NCBI RefSeq assembly: GCF_000376265.1
Contig: NZ_AQWU01000070.1
Span: forward strand, 1 to 64,000
DNA from: Thermus igniterrae ATCC 700962
GTDB taxonomy: Bacteria > Deinococcota > Deinococci > Deinococcales > Thermaceae
DNA length: 64,000 nt
Direction: 5' to 3'
This document shows, one piece after another, positions 50,282 to 59,356 of this stretch; position 1 is the first letter of the stretch; the number at the start of each line of letters is the position of its first letter. The translations under genes were made by a program, and so were the position numbers. Below the pieces are notes generated by a model. That model made no database searches and was not told the origin of the DNA. It saw nothing but the letters and a program-made list of their open reading frames with translations.

Positions 50282-51072
50282 TGGACGGGGTGCAGCTTGG
50301 GCCCTTCGCCATCCCCTGGGTGCGGCTGGGGGTGGCCCTGGCCTTTTTGGCCCTGGTCCTGGTGGCCGAGCTCCTGGCCCGGCGGGTGGACCGGAGGCTT
50401 TCCTCCTGGGCCAGCGGGGTGGTGCTGGTGGGGCTTCTGGGGGCGCGGCTGGGGTTCGTGCTGGAAAACCTTCCTGTTTTCGCCCGCGACCCCCTTTCCG
50501 TCCTCTATGTGTGGCAGGGAGGGTTTGACCCCATCTGGGGTATCCTGGCAGGAGGAGGGTACACGCTGATGGTTCTGCCCAAGCACCTTTGGCGCTACAC
50601 CCTGGCGGCGGCCCTGGCCGCGGGGCTGGTGGCGGGGGTCTTCCTCACCCGGGGCCGGGGGGCGGAGGCCCAGGGCCTCCCGGAGGTCCAGCTCACCAGC
50701 CTGGGGGGTACGCCGGTGAGCCTCGAGGCCTTCCGGGGCAAGCCGGTGGTGCTGAACCTCTGGGCCACCTGGTGCCCCCCCTGCCGCCGGGAGCTTCCCA
50801 TGATGGTGCGCCTGAGCCACGAGCACCCCGAGGTCCACTTCGTCTTCGCCAGCCAGGGCGAGGGGCCGGCGGTGGTCCGCCGCTTCCTGGAGGAGGAGGG
50901 CCTCGAGGCGGACTGGGTCCTCCTGGATCCGGAAACCCACCTCTCCCAGGACCTGGGGGCCCAGGGCCTGCCCACCACTTTCTTCTTTGACCGGGAGGGG
51001 CGCCTGGTGGCCCGGCACCTGGGGGAACTTTCTGAGGCCCTGCTCCTCGGCTACCTGCGGGCCCTGCGCTAG
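50281..51072 (+). CDS. Lgt-like membrane domain fused to a TlpA-type thioredoxin
   Basis: The 263 residues have an N-terminal membrane part (about 1-125, four to five TM) in which GARLGFVLENLPVFARDPLS and the WGILAGGG segment recall prolipoprotein diacylglyceryl transferase, but it is shortened. A TlpA/ResA-like thioredoxin domain follows (about 130-263) with WATWCPPC (Cys165, Cys168) and cis-Pro GLPTTFFF. It should reduce disulfides or persulfides outside the membrane. Last gene of the operon. Whether the membrane half handles lipids or electrons is unknown. Confidence 0.75.
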   Translation: MDGVQLGPFAIPWVRLGVALAFLALVLVAELLARRVDRRLSSWASGVVLVGLLGARLGFVLENLPVFARDPLSVLYVWQGGFDPIWGILAGGGYTLMVLPKHLWRYTLAAALAAGLVAGVFLTRGRGAEAQGLPEVQLTSLGGTPVSLEAFRGKPVVLNLWATWCPPCRRELPMMVRLSHEHPEVHFVFASQGEGPAVVRRFLEEEGLEADWVLLDPETHLSQDLGAQGLPTTFFFDREGRLVARHLGELSEALLLGYLRALR

Positions 51073-52448
51073 GTTCCGGCGGAAAGCAAAACCTCCTTGC
51101 CCCCCACCACCGTCTTCAGGTGCACGGGGCGGCCCCAGAGGCGGTGCAGGTTTTCCAGCACCGCCTTGGTCTTCTTAAGGTCCAGCTCCACCCCCTCGTA
51201 GGCGTGGGCCAGGAGGAGCTCACCCCGGTTGCCGTGGTTGGCGTCCAGGAGCTCCACAATGGGGTAGCCCAGGTTGCTAAGGCGGAAGAGGAGGACCCGC
51301 TTGGCCTCGGCGAAGCGGGGGAGGTCTTCGGGAGAGAGGAGCCCCTGGCGCAGGGCGAACTCAGGGGTGAGGAACTCCTCCAAGAAGGGCAGGTCCGTGT
51401 AGACCGTGCGCACCTGGAAGAGCTTCTTGCGCCCTTCCCCCGTGGGCCGCTCGTAGCGGAGCCTCTCCCCCAGGGGCAGGGCCTCGTACTCCGGCCCAAA
51501 CCGCCCCTTGTCCCAGCGCTCCTCCACCTCCTTGAGGAGGAGGTAGCCCAGCCGGTAGGGGTTGAAGCCTTGGGCCGCCAGGAGGCCCGCCTGCATCTCG
51601 GCGAACTCCAGGGCCTCCTCGGGGGTGAGGAGGGGGAGGAGGAGGCGGGTGTGCCAGTAGGTGGCCCAGCCCTCGTTCAGGATTTTGGTGGCCCCCTGGG
51701 GGGCGTAGTAGAGGCTTTCCTCCCGGATGATCTCCAGGATGCCCTTCTGCCAGGGGGCCAGGGGGGCGTGCCGGGCCAAAAACCCCAGGAGGTCCCGGGT
51801 GGGCCTGGGGGGAAGGGGCTTGGGGCTTGCCCCCTCCTGGGCCTCCTTGGGGGGTTCGGGGGGCGGGTTCACGTAGGGGTCCAGGTAGGGGCGCACCCGC
51901 AGGCGCTCCGGCGGCCTTTCCTCCTCCTCGCCTTCCTCCCGGCGGATGTAGGGGGCGTGGGGGTCTATGAGGTTTTCCAGGGAGAGGGCCATGTCCAAGA
52001 ACTCCTCCACGCTCCTGGCCCCGTGCCGCTCCATGGCCCGCTCCACGAAGGCGGCGTGCTGGGCCATCTCCGAGAGCATGTCCTTGGGGATGGGCTTGAA
52101 GGCCAGGTTGTTGTGGAAGAAGTCTGCGTGGGCGTACACATGGGCCATGACCAGCTTCTGGGCCAGCAGGGTGTTGCCCCGGAGGAGGTAGGCCTGCACG
52201 GGATGGGTGTTCACCACCAGCTCGTAGATGCGGGAGAGGCCATAGCGGTAGGTCTCCCGGTAGCGTAGGTACTCGCTGCCAAAGCGCCAGTGGGGGTAGC
52301 GGCGGGGAAAGCCCCCGTAGGCGGCCAGCATGGCCATCTCCTCGGGGCCCACCTCCTCAAAGAGGACCGGGGGAAAGGAAAGCCCCGCGGCCTCTGCCCG
52401 CTCCCGCAGGAGGCCGGCCCAGTGGCGGAGTTCCTTCTGCATCCTCAC
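51069..52448 (-). CDS. SpoVR-family protein
   Basis: The 459 residues match the SpoVR/YcgB family: YPHWRFGSEYLRYRETYRYG, VVNTHPVQAYLLRGNTLLAQ and AHVYAHADFFHNNLAF in the first 140 residues, and NEGWATYWHTRLL (near 255). The family is widespread in non-spore formers, and the third member of the prkA-yeaH-spoVR set. Start GTG 52448 (or ATG 52442) overlaps the yeaH stop. Molecular function unknown. Confidence 0.9.
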   Translation of the reverse strand: MRMQKELRHWAGLLRERAEAAGLSFPPVLFEEVGPEEMAMLAAYGGFPRRYPHWRFGSEYLRYRETYRYGLSRIYELVVNTHPVQAYLLRGNTLLAQKLVMAHVYAHADFFHNNLAFKPIPKDMLSEMAQHAAFVERAMERHGARSVEEFLDMALSLENLIDPHAPYIRREEGEEEERPPERLRVRPYLDPYVNPPPEPPKEAQEGASPKPLPPRPTRDLLGFLARHAPLAPWQKGILEIIREESLYYAPQGATKILNEGWATYWHTRLLLPLLTPEEALEFAEMQAGLLAAQGFNPYRLGYLLLKEVEERWDKGRFGPEYEALPLGERLRYERPTGEGRKKLFQVRTVYTDLPFLEEFLTPEFALRQGLLSPEDLPRFAEAKRVLLFRLSNLGYPIVELLDANHGNRGELLLAHAYEGVELDLKKTKAVLENLHRLWGRPVHLKTVVGGKEVLLSAGT

Positions 52449-53488
52449 CCCCCAAGGAGCCGCCTGAGGGCCGCGGGCAGGTCCTCCCGGCCCCGCACCT
52501 CGGCGGTGGCGAGCCCTTCTGCCTTGCCCAGATTCTCCCTCAGGTCCTCCAGAAAGCGCCCCTGACCGTAGGGGCCCTGCACCTGGGCGTAGCCGTAGAG
52601 GGCCAGGGTGGGGAGGAGGCGCCTTAGGGCCTCGAGGGCCAGGGGGGTATCCCCCTGCCAGTTCTCCCCGTCGGAGAAGTGGTAAAGGTAGCGGTTGTAA
52701 AAGGCCTCCGGGTAGCGCTTCAGGATCTCCTCCGCCAGGAGGAGGGCGCTGGAAAGCCGGGTACCCCCGCCTTCCCGGGCCCGGAAGAACTCCTCCTCGC
52801 TCACCTCCCAGGCCTCGGCGTCATGGAGCAGGTAGCGGCGTTCCAGCCGGGGGAAGTGGCGCTTGATCCAGAGGGTGATCCAGAAGGAGAGGACCTTCAC
52901 CAGCCTTAGCTCCTCCTCCCGCATGCTCCCCGAGACGTCCAGGGCGAAGAGGACCACCGCCTGGGCGTGGGGCCTGGGCTTGCTCCTGGGGGCCTTGTAG
53001 CGCAGGTCCTCCCGCTCCGGCACCAGGAGGGGGTCTTCGGGCTGGTACTCCCCGGTTTGCAGGGCCCGCTTGAGGCTTTCCTTCAGGGTTCGGCGCACGT
53101 GGCGCAGGCCCCTTGGCCCCTTGCGGGCGATGGTGGTGAAGCGGAAGGCCTCCTCCGTTACCTCCCCTTCCCCCTTGGGCTTAAGCCGGGGAAGCCTTAG
53201 GGCCTCCCCCATGAGGTCCAAAAACTCCTCCAGCTCCAGCTCGGCCACGGGCACGTGCCCGCCCGGGCCCATCCCTTCGGCCCCCGCTCCCCCCAGGCCC
53301 AGACCTTCCCCCGGGGGCTCCCCGTGGACGATCTTGGGCACCTCCAGCTGGGGCAGGGGGATGGAGACCAGGCGGCCCTCCACCTGCCCGAAGAACTCCT
53401 CCCGGGTGAGGAACTCCCGCGCCCGCTTCTTCACCTCCCCCCGGACGATTTCCTTGAAGCGCAAGAGGTCGCGCTCAATGGGCCTCAT
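52445..53488 (-). CDS. yeaH: YeaH/DUF444 family protein
   Basis: The 347 residues match DUF444: [20 protein letters not shown] at the N-terminus, and a C-terminal VWA-like domain with [20 protein letters not shown] and [14 protein letters not shown]. It acts with PrkA kinase in stress responses in other bacteria. The ATG overlaps the prkA stop (ATGA) and the stop overlaps spoVR. Confidence 0.9.
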   Translation of the reverse strand: MRPIERDLLRFKEIVRGEVKKRAREFLTREEFFGQVEGRLVSIPLPQLEVPKIVHGEPPGEGLGLGGAGAEGMGPGGHVPVAELELEEFLDLMGEALRLPRLKPKGEGEVTEEAFRFTTIARKGPRGLRHVRRTLKESLKRALQTGEYQPEDPLLVPEREDLRYKAPRSKPRPHAQAVVLFALDVSGSMREEELRLVKVLSFWITLWIKRHFPRLERRYLLHDAEAWEVSEEEFFRAREGGGTRLSSALLLAEEILKRYPEAFYNRYLYHFSDGENWQGDTPLALEALRRLLPTLALYGYAQVQGPYGQGRFLEDLRENLGKAEGLATAEVRGREDLPAALRRLLGG

Positions 53489-55497
53489 CGCTCACTCCGG
53501 GCAAAGAGGGAGGCGGCGAACTCCAAGACCCCCCCGGCGCAGTGCTCGCAGTAGCCGTAGTCCCGGATGAGCCGGGCCTTGACCACGTCAATCTTGGCCT
53601 GGGTCTCCGGGTCCACCACCCCCGAAACCAGGGCGGAGAGGCGGATGGTGTCCTTCTGGTCCTCAAAGAGCTTGAGCTCCAGGGCCCGCCGCAGGCGGTC
53701 GTTGTCCTTGTAGGTGAACTGCCGCCCCTCCAGGGCCAGGGCCCCAATGTAGTTCATGATCTCCCGGCGGAAGTCGTCCTTGCGGGACTCGGGGATCTCA
53801 ATGCGCTCCTCAATGGAGCGCATGAGGCGCTCGTTGGGGGGCTCGGGGGCGCCGGTGTAGGGGTTTTTCACCTTCTCCCCCAGGACGTAGGCCTTCACGT
53901 GGTCAATGTAGTTGTGGAAGAGGCGGTTCAGGGCCTCCTCGTCGGCGGCGATGGCCCGTTGCACCTCGTTCTTCACGATCTCCGCGTACTCCGCCTTGAC
54001 CTCCTGCAGGAGGGCCTTGTAGCGCTCCTTGGTCTTTTCGTCGGAGATGAGGGAGTGGTGCTTCAGGCCCTCCTCCAGCTCGTTCATCACCATGAAGGGG
54101 TTGATGCAGGGCTCCTCCGAGGTGACCAGGACGTTGCTGATTTTGTCCTGGATGTAGCGGGGGCTGATGCCCTCCAGGCCCTCCCGCTTGGTCTCGGCCA
54201 TGAGCTCCCGCACCGCCTCCTCGGTCCATCCGGGGAGGAGGCGGCCATCGTAGAGCTTGAGCTTCTGCATCAGGGTAAGCCCCGCTCGCTTGGGGGGCTC
54301 CAGCCGGGTGAGCACCGCCCAGGTGGCGGCCATCTCCAGGGTGTGGGGGGCGATGTGCTTACCCCGCACCTTGGCGAAGTCCCGCTGGTAGATCTTCACC
54401 TCGTCGGAGACCCGGAGGATGTAGGGGACGTCAATCTTGATGGTGCGGTCCCGCAGGGCCTCCATGTACTCGTTGGCCTGGAGCTTGCGGTATTCCGGTT
54501 CATTTGTGTGCCCGAGCACAATCTCATCAATGTCCGTCTGGGCAAACTTCTTGGACTTGATCTTGTGTTCCTGGCTGGCGGTAAGGAGGTCGTAGAGGAA
54601 GGCCACGTCCAGCTTGAGGATTTCAATGAACTCCACCAGGCCGCGGTTGGCGATGTTGAGCTCCCCGTCAAAGTTGAAGGCCCGGGGGTCGGAGTCGGAG
54701 CCGTAGATGGCCACCTTGCGGTAGTTGATGTCCCCGGTGAGCTCGGTGGCGTCCTGGTTCTTTTCGTCCTTGGGCTGGAAGGTGCCGATGCCCACGCGGT
54801 CCTTTTCCGAAAGGACCAGGCGCTTCACCACGATTTCCTCCTCCAAAACCGCGGCCAGGTCCCCCCCGTGCCGGGCCAGGGCCTCCCGCATCTGGAAGCG
54901 GCAGACGGGGCAGAGGTCCCCCTCCACCTCCAGGGGATAGGGGTAGGCGGGGTGGAGGGCCCTGAGTTCCGCCAGGAACTCCTCCCGGAGCTCCTTGGGC
55001 AGGAGGTGGAGGGGTTCTTCGTGCATGGGGCAGGGGAGGGGGCCTTCCTCGGTTTTCCAGTAGAAGGTGTAGAGCCTGCCCTCCTCCGTGCGGCTGTAGG
55101 CCTCGAGGCCCTTCTTAAGGAGGCGGGCGATGGTGCTCTTGGCGGAGCCCACGGGGCCATGGAGGAGGAGGATGCGCCGCTCAGGGCCCAGGCGGTGGGC
55201 CGCCGCCTTGAGGGTGGCCACCAGGCGCATGAGGGGCTTGTCCAGGCCGAAGATGGCGTCCTTGCCCCCCTCAAAGGGGTCGTCAAAGAAGCGGTAGTGG
55301 AGGAGCTTTTCCCGGAAGAGGGTGTACTCCTCCACCCCCTGGGCCAGGATCATGTCGTGGACCCGCTGGAAGCTGGTCCTCAGGGGCCTCGGGTCCTCCT
55401 TGAGGAGGCGCAGATAGTCGGCGAAGGAGCCTTCCCAACTCAGGGCCCGGTAGGCCTCGAGGTCCTGGCGGCGCCGGATGCGTTCCAGCTCACTCAT
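53485..55497 (-). CDS. prkA: PrkA/YeaG serine protein kinase
   Basis: The 670 residues have an N-terminal AAA domain with Walker [10 protein letters not shown] (114-122), a long family-specific middle part ([19 protein letters not shown] and [19 protein letters not shown]), and the C-terminal PrkA kinase domain. This family regulates stationary-phase and starvation responses. ATG 55497 has GGAGGG before it. A TATAAT hexamer lies about 53 nt upstream. First of prkA-yeaH-spoVR. Confidence 0.94.
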   Translation of the reverse strand: MSELERIRRRQDLEAYRALSWEGSFADYLRLLKEDPRPLRTSFQRVHDMILAQGVEEYTLFREKLLHYRFFDDPFEGGKDAIFGLDKPLMRLVATLKAAAHRLGPERRILLLHGPVGSAKSTIARLLKKGLEAYSRTEEGRLYTFYWKTEEGPLPCPMHEEPLHLLPKELREEFLAELRALHPAYPYPLEVEGDLCPVCRFQMREALARHGGDLAAVLEEEIVVKRLVLSEKDRVGIGTFQPKDEKNQDATELTGDINYRKVAIYGSDSDPRAFNFDGELNIANRGLVEFIEILKLDVAFLYDLLTASQEHKIKSKKFAQTDIDEIVLGHTNEPEYRKLQANEYMEALRDRTIKIDVPYILRVSDEVKIYQRDFAKVRGKHIAPHTLEMAATWAVLTRLEPPKRAGLTLMQKLKLYDGRLLPGWTEEAVRELMAETKREGLEGISPRYIQDKISNVLVTSEEPCINPFMVMNELEEGLKHHSLISDEKTKERYKALLQEVKAEYAEIVKNEVQRAIAADEEALNRLFHNYIDHVKAYVLGEKVKNPYTGAPEPPNERLMRSIEERIEIPESRKDDFRREIMNYIGALALEGRQFTYKDNDRLRRALELKLFEDQKDTIRLSALVSGVVDPETQAKIDVVKARLIRDYGYCEHCAGGVLEFAASLFARSER

Positions 55498-55549
55498 GGA
55501 AACCCTCCTCCATAGGGACCCGCGGGAAGTTTTGGATAGCTTTAGGCCC

Positions 55550-55555
55550 ATTATA
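55550..55555 (-). promoter_or_regulatory. -10 hexamer of the prkA operon
   Basis: A perfect TATAAT on the minus strand (55555 to 55550), about 53 nt before the prkA ATG, gives a leader of roughly 40 nt. It is one of the few promoters here with a longer leader. The -35 region is poor. Confidence 0.55.
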
Positions 55556-55610
55556 GCAGGTTTACCCCGGGGATTGTGGGGGAGAACCTTGCGGGGAAGG
55601 GGGTCTTTTG

Positions 55611-56210
55611 CTAATGTGTGCGGTAAAGCTCGTAAAAACCCCGGGCGTTGTGCAGGAAGTGGGCCAGGATGCCGGGCAGGAGGCTTCCCGTGAGGAGGTA
55701 GGCACTCCCCAGGAGGAGGCCGGCGAAGCCCGTGTAGAGGGGGTAGGCCAGGGCCCGCCGGGGTGCGGGGTGGAAGAGGGCGAAGAGGAGGGCCTGGAGC
55801 AGGACCCCCCAGGGGCCAAACCCCTTTACCAGGAGGCCTTGCACCAGCCCGCGGAAGAAGACCTCCTCCGCCACCCCGGAGAGGAGGGCCAGGAGGAGGA
55901 GGGCAGAAGGCCCCATCCCGGCCTCCTTCAGGGCCCGCCCCAGGGCCTGGTGGAGCCTTTCCGTCTCCCGGAAGGAGGCGGGGAGGAGGAGGCGGAAGAG
56001 GGCCTCGAGGCCCCCCAGGGCCAGAAGAAGCCCCCCCGCCCAGAGGAGGTCCCCGGCCCTGGCCTCCCCGAAGGGCAGGCCCAGGAGGAGCATCCCCGAG
56101 GCCCCCAGGAGGAGGAGGCCTACCTGGAGGGCGAGGAGGAGGCCGAAGGGTGCGGGCACGGGAGGGCGCTCAGCTTGGGGCCCGGGCCGTGACCAGGGCC
56201 ACCTTCTCAT
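55611..56210 (-). CDS. CPBP-family intramembrane metalloprotease (CAAX protease-like)
   Basis: The 199 residues form about six TM helices with the ABI/CPBP motifs: [10 protein letters not shown] (paired Glu and Arg), ALFHPAPRR and ILAHFLHN. Members cleave membrane peptides or serve in prenyl-protein-like processing. ATG 56210 lies 1 nt after the stop of the phosphoesterase, and the longer upstream frame is inside that gene. Confidence 0.85.
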   Translation of the reverse strand: MRRWPWSRPGPQAERPPVPAPFGLLLALQVGLLLLGASGMLLLGLPFGEARAGDLLWAGGLLLALGGLEALFRLLLPASFRETERLHQALGRALKEAGMGPSALLLLALLSGVAEEVFFRGLVQGLLVKGFGPWGVLLQALLFALFHPAPRRALAYPLYTGFAGLLLGSAYLLTGSLLPGILAHFLHNARGFYELYRTH

Positions 56211-56211
56211 C

Positions 56212-56898
56212 CTAGGGGATTTCCAGCACCAGCCTGGGCCGGAAGGCCAGGGCGTCGGCGGCCACCAGGTGGAGGGGGATGCCCTGGAAGGCCTGGGGGA
56301 GCTTGCTGGGGTCGGCCCCGTGCAGGTGGCCGTAGACGATGGCCGTGGGCCTAGCCTCCGCCGCCACTTCCAGCAGGGGGGTGGGTTCCCCGCTGGGGCC
56401 AAAGGGGGGGAAGTGGAAGGCCAGCACCAGGTGCCGGTAGGGCTTGCCCTCCAGGTCCCTCAGGGAAAGCTTGAGCCGCTCCACCTCCCGGGCGAAAACC
56501 TTCTCATCCTCCGGGGTGGGGGGTGGGTACTGCCAACCCCGGGTGCCGGCCACCGCCACCCCGTCCACCACCAGGGCATCGTTTTGCAGGGCGTACATCC
56601 CCGGGGGGAGGACCGCCCTCAGGCGGCTGATGGAGGGCCACCAGTAGTCGTGGTTGCCCTTGAGGAGCACCTTCCGCCCGGGCAGGGCCGCCAGGTCCAG
56701 GAGGTCGGGAAGGGCCTCGGGCAGGCGCATGGCCCAGGAGATGTCCCCGGGGACCACCACCAGGTCCTCCTCCCCCACCACCTGCCGCCAGCCGTGGAAG
56801 AAGGCCTCGGGGTGCCCTTTCCACCCGGGGCCGAAGACGGTCATGGGCTTGGGGTGGACGCGGGATAGATGGGGGTCGGCGATGGCGAATACCCGCAT
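56212..56898 (-). CDS. Calcineurin-like metallophosphoesterase
   Basis: The 228 residues hold the full metal-site set: ADPHLS (Asp8, His10), VPGDISW, LKGNHDYWWPS, LAFHFPP and YGHLHG. The family hydrolyses phosphoester bonds with two metal ions; the substrate is unknown. It diverges from recX across 23 nt with overlapping -10 hexamers. Confidence 0.88.
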   Translation of the reverse strand: MRVFAIADPHLSRVHPKPMTVFGPGWKGHPEAFFHGWRQVVGEEDLVVVPGDISWAMRLPEALPDLLDLAALPGRKVLLKGNHDYWWPSISRLRAVLPPGMYALQNDALVVDGVAVAGTRGWQYPPPTPEDEKVFAREVERLKLSLRDLEGKPYRHLVLAFHFPPFGPSGEPTPLLEVAAEARPTAIVYGHLHGADPSKLPQAFQGIPLHLVAADALAFRPRLVLEIP

Positions 56899-56905
56899 GG
56901 GCTTT

Positions 56906-56915
56906 AGCGTACCCT
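56906..56915. promoter_or_regulatory. Overlapping divergent -10 hexamers between phosphoesterase and recX
   Basis: TACGCT on the minus strand (56911 to 56906, 7 nt before ATG 56898) and TACCCT on the plus strand (56910-56915, 6 nt before ATG 56922) share two bases. They sit inside the imperfect palindrome TTTAGCGTACCCTAAA. Both mRNAs would be leaderless. Confidence 0.5.
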
Positions 56916-56921
56916 AAAGGC

Positions 56922-57350
56922 ATGGGAGAGGCCCTGGCCTATGCCCTCCGCCTCCTGGCGGGACGGGCCTTCAGCCGCGCCCGCCTTAAGGAGAAGCTAG
57001 GGGCCCGCTTTCCCCAGGAAGAGGTGGAAGCGGCCCTGGAACGGCTGGAGGCCCTGGGGTACCTGGACGACCGGGCCTTCGCCGAGGCCTTCGTGGCGGG
57101 AAGGCGCAAGTACGGTCCGCGGAAGCTCCGCCACCTCCTCTGGGCCCAGGGGGTGCCGGAAGAGGTGGTGGACGCCCTGCTCTCCCAGTACGGGGAGGAA
57201 GAGGCCCTGGAGGCCGCCCTAAAGGTCCTCCGGCGCTACCCCCGCCGCCAGGACCAGGCCAAGGCGGTGCGCTTTCTCCAGGGGCGGGGTTTTCCCCTTT
57301 CCGTGGCCCTTCAGGCCTACCGGCTTGTCAAGGAGGAGGAAAGCGGGTAA
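56922..57350 (+). CDS. recX: RecX-family regulator of RecA
   Basis: The 142-residue all-helical protein has the RecX pattern: ALRLLAGRAFSRARLKEKLG, ALERLEALGYLDDRAFAEAF and GPRKLRHLLWAQGVPEEVVD, then a third repeat. RecX binds RecA filaments and limits recombination and SOS activity. recA is not in the window. Leaderless-type promoter. Confidence 0.88.
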   Translation: MGEALAYALRLLAGRAFSRARLKEKLGARFPQEEVEAALERLEALGYLDDRAFAEAFVAGRRKYGPRKLRHLLWAQGVPEEVVDALLSQYGEEEALEAALKVLRRYPRRQDQAKAVRFLQGRGFPLSVALQAYRLVKEEESG

Positions 57351-57359
57351 AAAGGGCCC

Positions 57360-57797
57360 ATGCCTGAGGTACGCGCCGAGCGCTTCATCCCCGCACCCCC
57401 GGAGAAGGTCTACGCCCTGGCCAAGGACTTGGAGGGCCTCAAGCCCTACCTCAAGGAGGTGGAGAGCCTAAAGGTCCTGGCCCAGGAGGGAAACCGCACC
57501 CGAAGCGAGTGGGTGGCGGTGGCCATGGGCAAGAAGGTGCGCTGGCTGGAGGAGGAGGAGTGGGACGACGAGAACCTTAAAAACCGCTTCTTCTCCCCCG
57601 AGGGAGACTTTGACCGCTACGAGGGCACCTGGGTCTTCCAGCCCGAGGGGGAGGGGACCCGGGTGGTCCTCACCCTCACCTACGAGCTCACCATCCCCAT
57701 CTTCGGGGGGCTTTTGCAGAAGCTGGTGCAGAAGCTCATGCAGGAAAACGTGGAAAGCCTGCTGAAGGGCCTGGAGGAGCGGGTCCTGGCCGCCTAG
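57360..57797 (+). CDS. SRPBCC-fold (START/polyketide cyclase-like) protein
   Basis: The 145 residues match the SRPBCC superfamily: AERFIPAPPEKVYALAKDLE at the start, GTWVFQPEGEGTRVVLTLTY in the middle, and a long C-terminal helix (LLQKLVQKLMQENVESLLKG). The fold binds hydrophobic ligands; the ligand is unknown. Starts 9 nt after recX and is likely co-transcribed. Confidence 0.82.
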   Translation: MPEVRAERFIPAPPEKVYALAKDLEGLKPYLKEVESLKVLAQEGNRTRSEWVAVAMGKKVRWLEEEEWDDENLKNRFFSPEGDFDRYEGTWVFQPEGEGTRVVLTLTYELTIPIFGGLLQKLVQKLMQENVESLLKGLEERVLAA

Positions 57798-57887
57798 TTG
57801 CGTCCTGGGTCCCTTTGCTCTAGCATGGGCCTGAAGCCGCCCATGTTTTTCCAGACGGGGTGGCCCAAGAGCTTTCAGGAGGTCAAA

Positions 57888-58160
57888 GTGGAAACGTTGC
57901 GCGTCTCTTCCAAGTCCCGCCCCAACTCCGTGGCCGGCGCCATCGCGGCGCTCTTGCGCACTAAGGGGGAGGTGGAGGTGCAAGCCATCGGTCCCCAGGC
58001 GGTGAACCAGGCGGTGAAGGCCATCGCCATCGCCCGGGGCTACATCGCCCCCGACAACCTGGACCTGGTGGTCAAGCCCGCCTTCGTGAAGCTGGACCTG
58101 GAGAACGAGGAGCGGACCGCGCTGAAGTTCAGCATCAAGGCCCACCCCCTGGAGTCTTGA
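57888..58160 (+). CDS. spoVS: SpoVS-related protein
   Basis: The 90 residues match SpoVS: VETLRVSSKSRPNSVAGAIA at the start and VQAIGPQAVNQAVKAIAIAR in the middle. GTG 57888 is chosen because the family sequence starts there and AGGAGG lies 7 nt before it; the frame is open further upstream to 57798. In Bacillus it regulates sporulation; Thermus does not form spores, so the role must differ. The Alba-like fold suggests nucleic-acid binding. Confidence 0.9.
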   Translation: METLRVSSKSRPNSVAGAIAALLRTKGEVEVQAIGPQAVNQAVKAIAIARGYIAPDNLDLVVKPAFVKLDLENEERTALKFSIKAHPLES

Positions 58161-59356
58161 GGCCCGAGAACCCTAGGGCCCTGGCCCTGGTCCTCCTCCT
58201 GGAGGTGGAGCGGGGAGGCCGGGCCCAGCTCCTTTTGGACCGGGCCCTGGACCGCCTCCCCTGGCCGGAGCGGGACAAGGCCTACGCCACCCACCTGGTC
58301 TACGGGGCCCTGCGCCGGCTCCGCCTCCTGGACTTTCTCCTGGAGCCTTTCCTCCCCCATCCGGAAAAGCTTCCCCCGGAGGTGCGCTGGGCCTTGCGCT
58401 TAGGGGCCCTGGAGTGGCTTCTCGGCAAGCCCCACCACGCCCGGGTGAGCCCCTGGGTGGAGGAGGCCAAGCGCCACTTTCCCCGCCTGGCCGGCCTGGT
58501 AAACGCCGTGCTGCGGCGCCTGGCCCCCAGGGAGGCCCCGGAGTGCGTGCGCCTAAGCCTCCCCGACTGGCTCTGCGCCGCCTGGCGTACCTTCTTCGGG
58601 GGGCTGGGCTTTGCCGAGGGCTTTAACGAGCCCGCTCCCCTTTTCCTCACCGCCTACCGGCCGGTGGAGGGGTTGCGCCCGGGCCCCATCCCTCACAGCT
58701 ACCTCTGGGAAGGGCCTAAGACGGACTTCTCTGCCCTGGGCCTCCAGCCCCAGAACCCGGCCTCCCTCTTCGCCGCAGAGCTCCTGGAGCCTAAGTCGGG
58801 GGAGAGGGTGCTGGACCTCTGCGGGGGGGCGGGGCTCAAGGCCTTTTACCTGGCGGCCAAGGGGGCGGAGGTCATCTCCTACGACCTGAACAAGAAGCGG
58901 CAGGAAGCGGGGGCCAGGACGGCGGCCCGGCTTGGCCTGAAGGTGGCCTACCGCACCCAGGACCTGAGGCACCCCATTCCCGAGAAGGCGGAGAAAGTGC
59001 TCCTGGACGCTCCCTGTACCGGGACGGGCACCTTCCGCACCCACCCTGAGCTGCGCTACCGCCTGGCCCCGGAAGACCCCCAGGCCATGGCCGAGCTTCA
59101 GCTTGCCCTGCTGGAAACGGCGGCAAAGGCCACGGCGGAAGGGGGGGTTCTGGTCTACGCCGTCTGCTCCCTTACTGAGGAGGAGGGGGAGGGGGTAGCC
59201 CGGGCCTTTTTGGCCAGGCACCCCGAGTTCCAGCCCGAGCCCTTTTCCTGCCCCTTCCCGGTGCTTAAGGCGGGGCTTGGGGTGTACGTGGCCCCCGAGG
59301 GGGGGCTGGACGGGTTTTATTACCTCCGCCTGCGCAGGGTAGACTCTAGAGCATGA
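58157..59356 (+). CDS. rsmB: 16S rRNA cytosine-C5 methyltransferase RsmB-like
   Basis: The 399 residues have an N-terminal NusB-like helical domain (about 1-130) and a C-terminal SAM-dependent methyltransferase: LDLCGGAGLKAFYL (SAM loop), DAPCTGTGTFRTHPEL (near 285) and YAVCSLTEEE with the two catalytic cysteines. It uses TTG 58157 as start, overlapping the spoVS stop (TTGA). The rRNA target assignment is by family, not shown here. Confidence 0.9.
   Translation: MRPENPRALALVLLLEVERGGRAQLLLDRALDRLPWPERDKAYATHLVYGALRRLRLLDFLLEPFLPHPEKLPPEVRWALRLGALEWLLGKPHHARVSPWVEEAKRHFPRLAGLVNAVLRRLAPREAPECVRLSLPDWLCAAWRTFFGGLGFAEGFNEPAPLFLTAYRPVEGLRPGPIPHSYLWEGPKTDFSALGLQPQNPASLFAAELLEPKSGERVLDLCGGAGLKAFYLAAKGAEVISYDLNKKRQEAGARTAARLGLKVAYRTQDLRHPIPEKAEKVLLDAPCTGTGTFRTHPELRYRLAPEDPQAMAELQLALLETAAKATAEGGVLVYAVCSLTEEEGEGVARAFLARHPEFQPEPFSCPFPVLKAGLGVYVAPEGGLDGFYYLRLRRVDSRA
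59340..59345 (+). promoter_or_regulatory. Internal -10 hexamer before proC
   Basis: TAGACT inside the last rsmB codons is 7 nt before the proC ATG 59353. It may give proC its own leaderless transcript. Confidence 0.4.
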
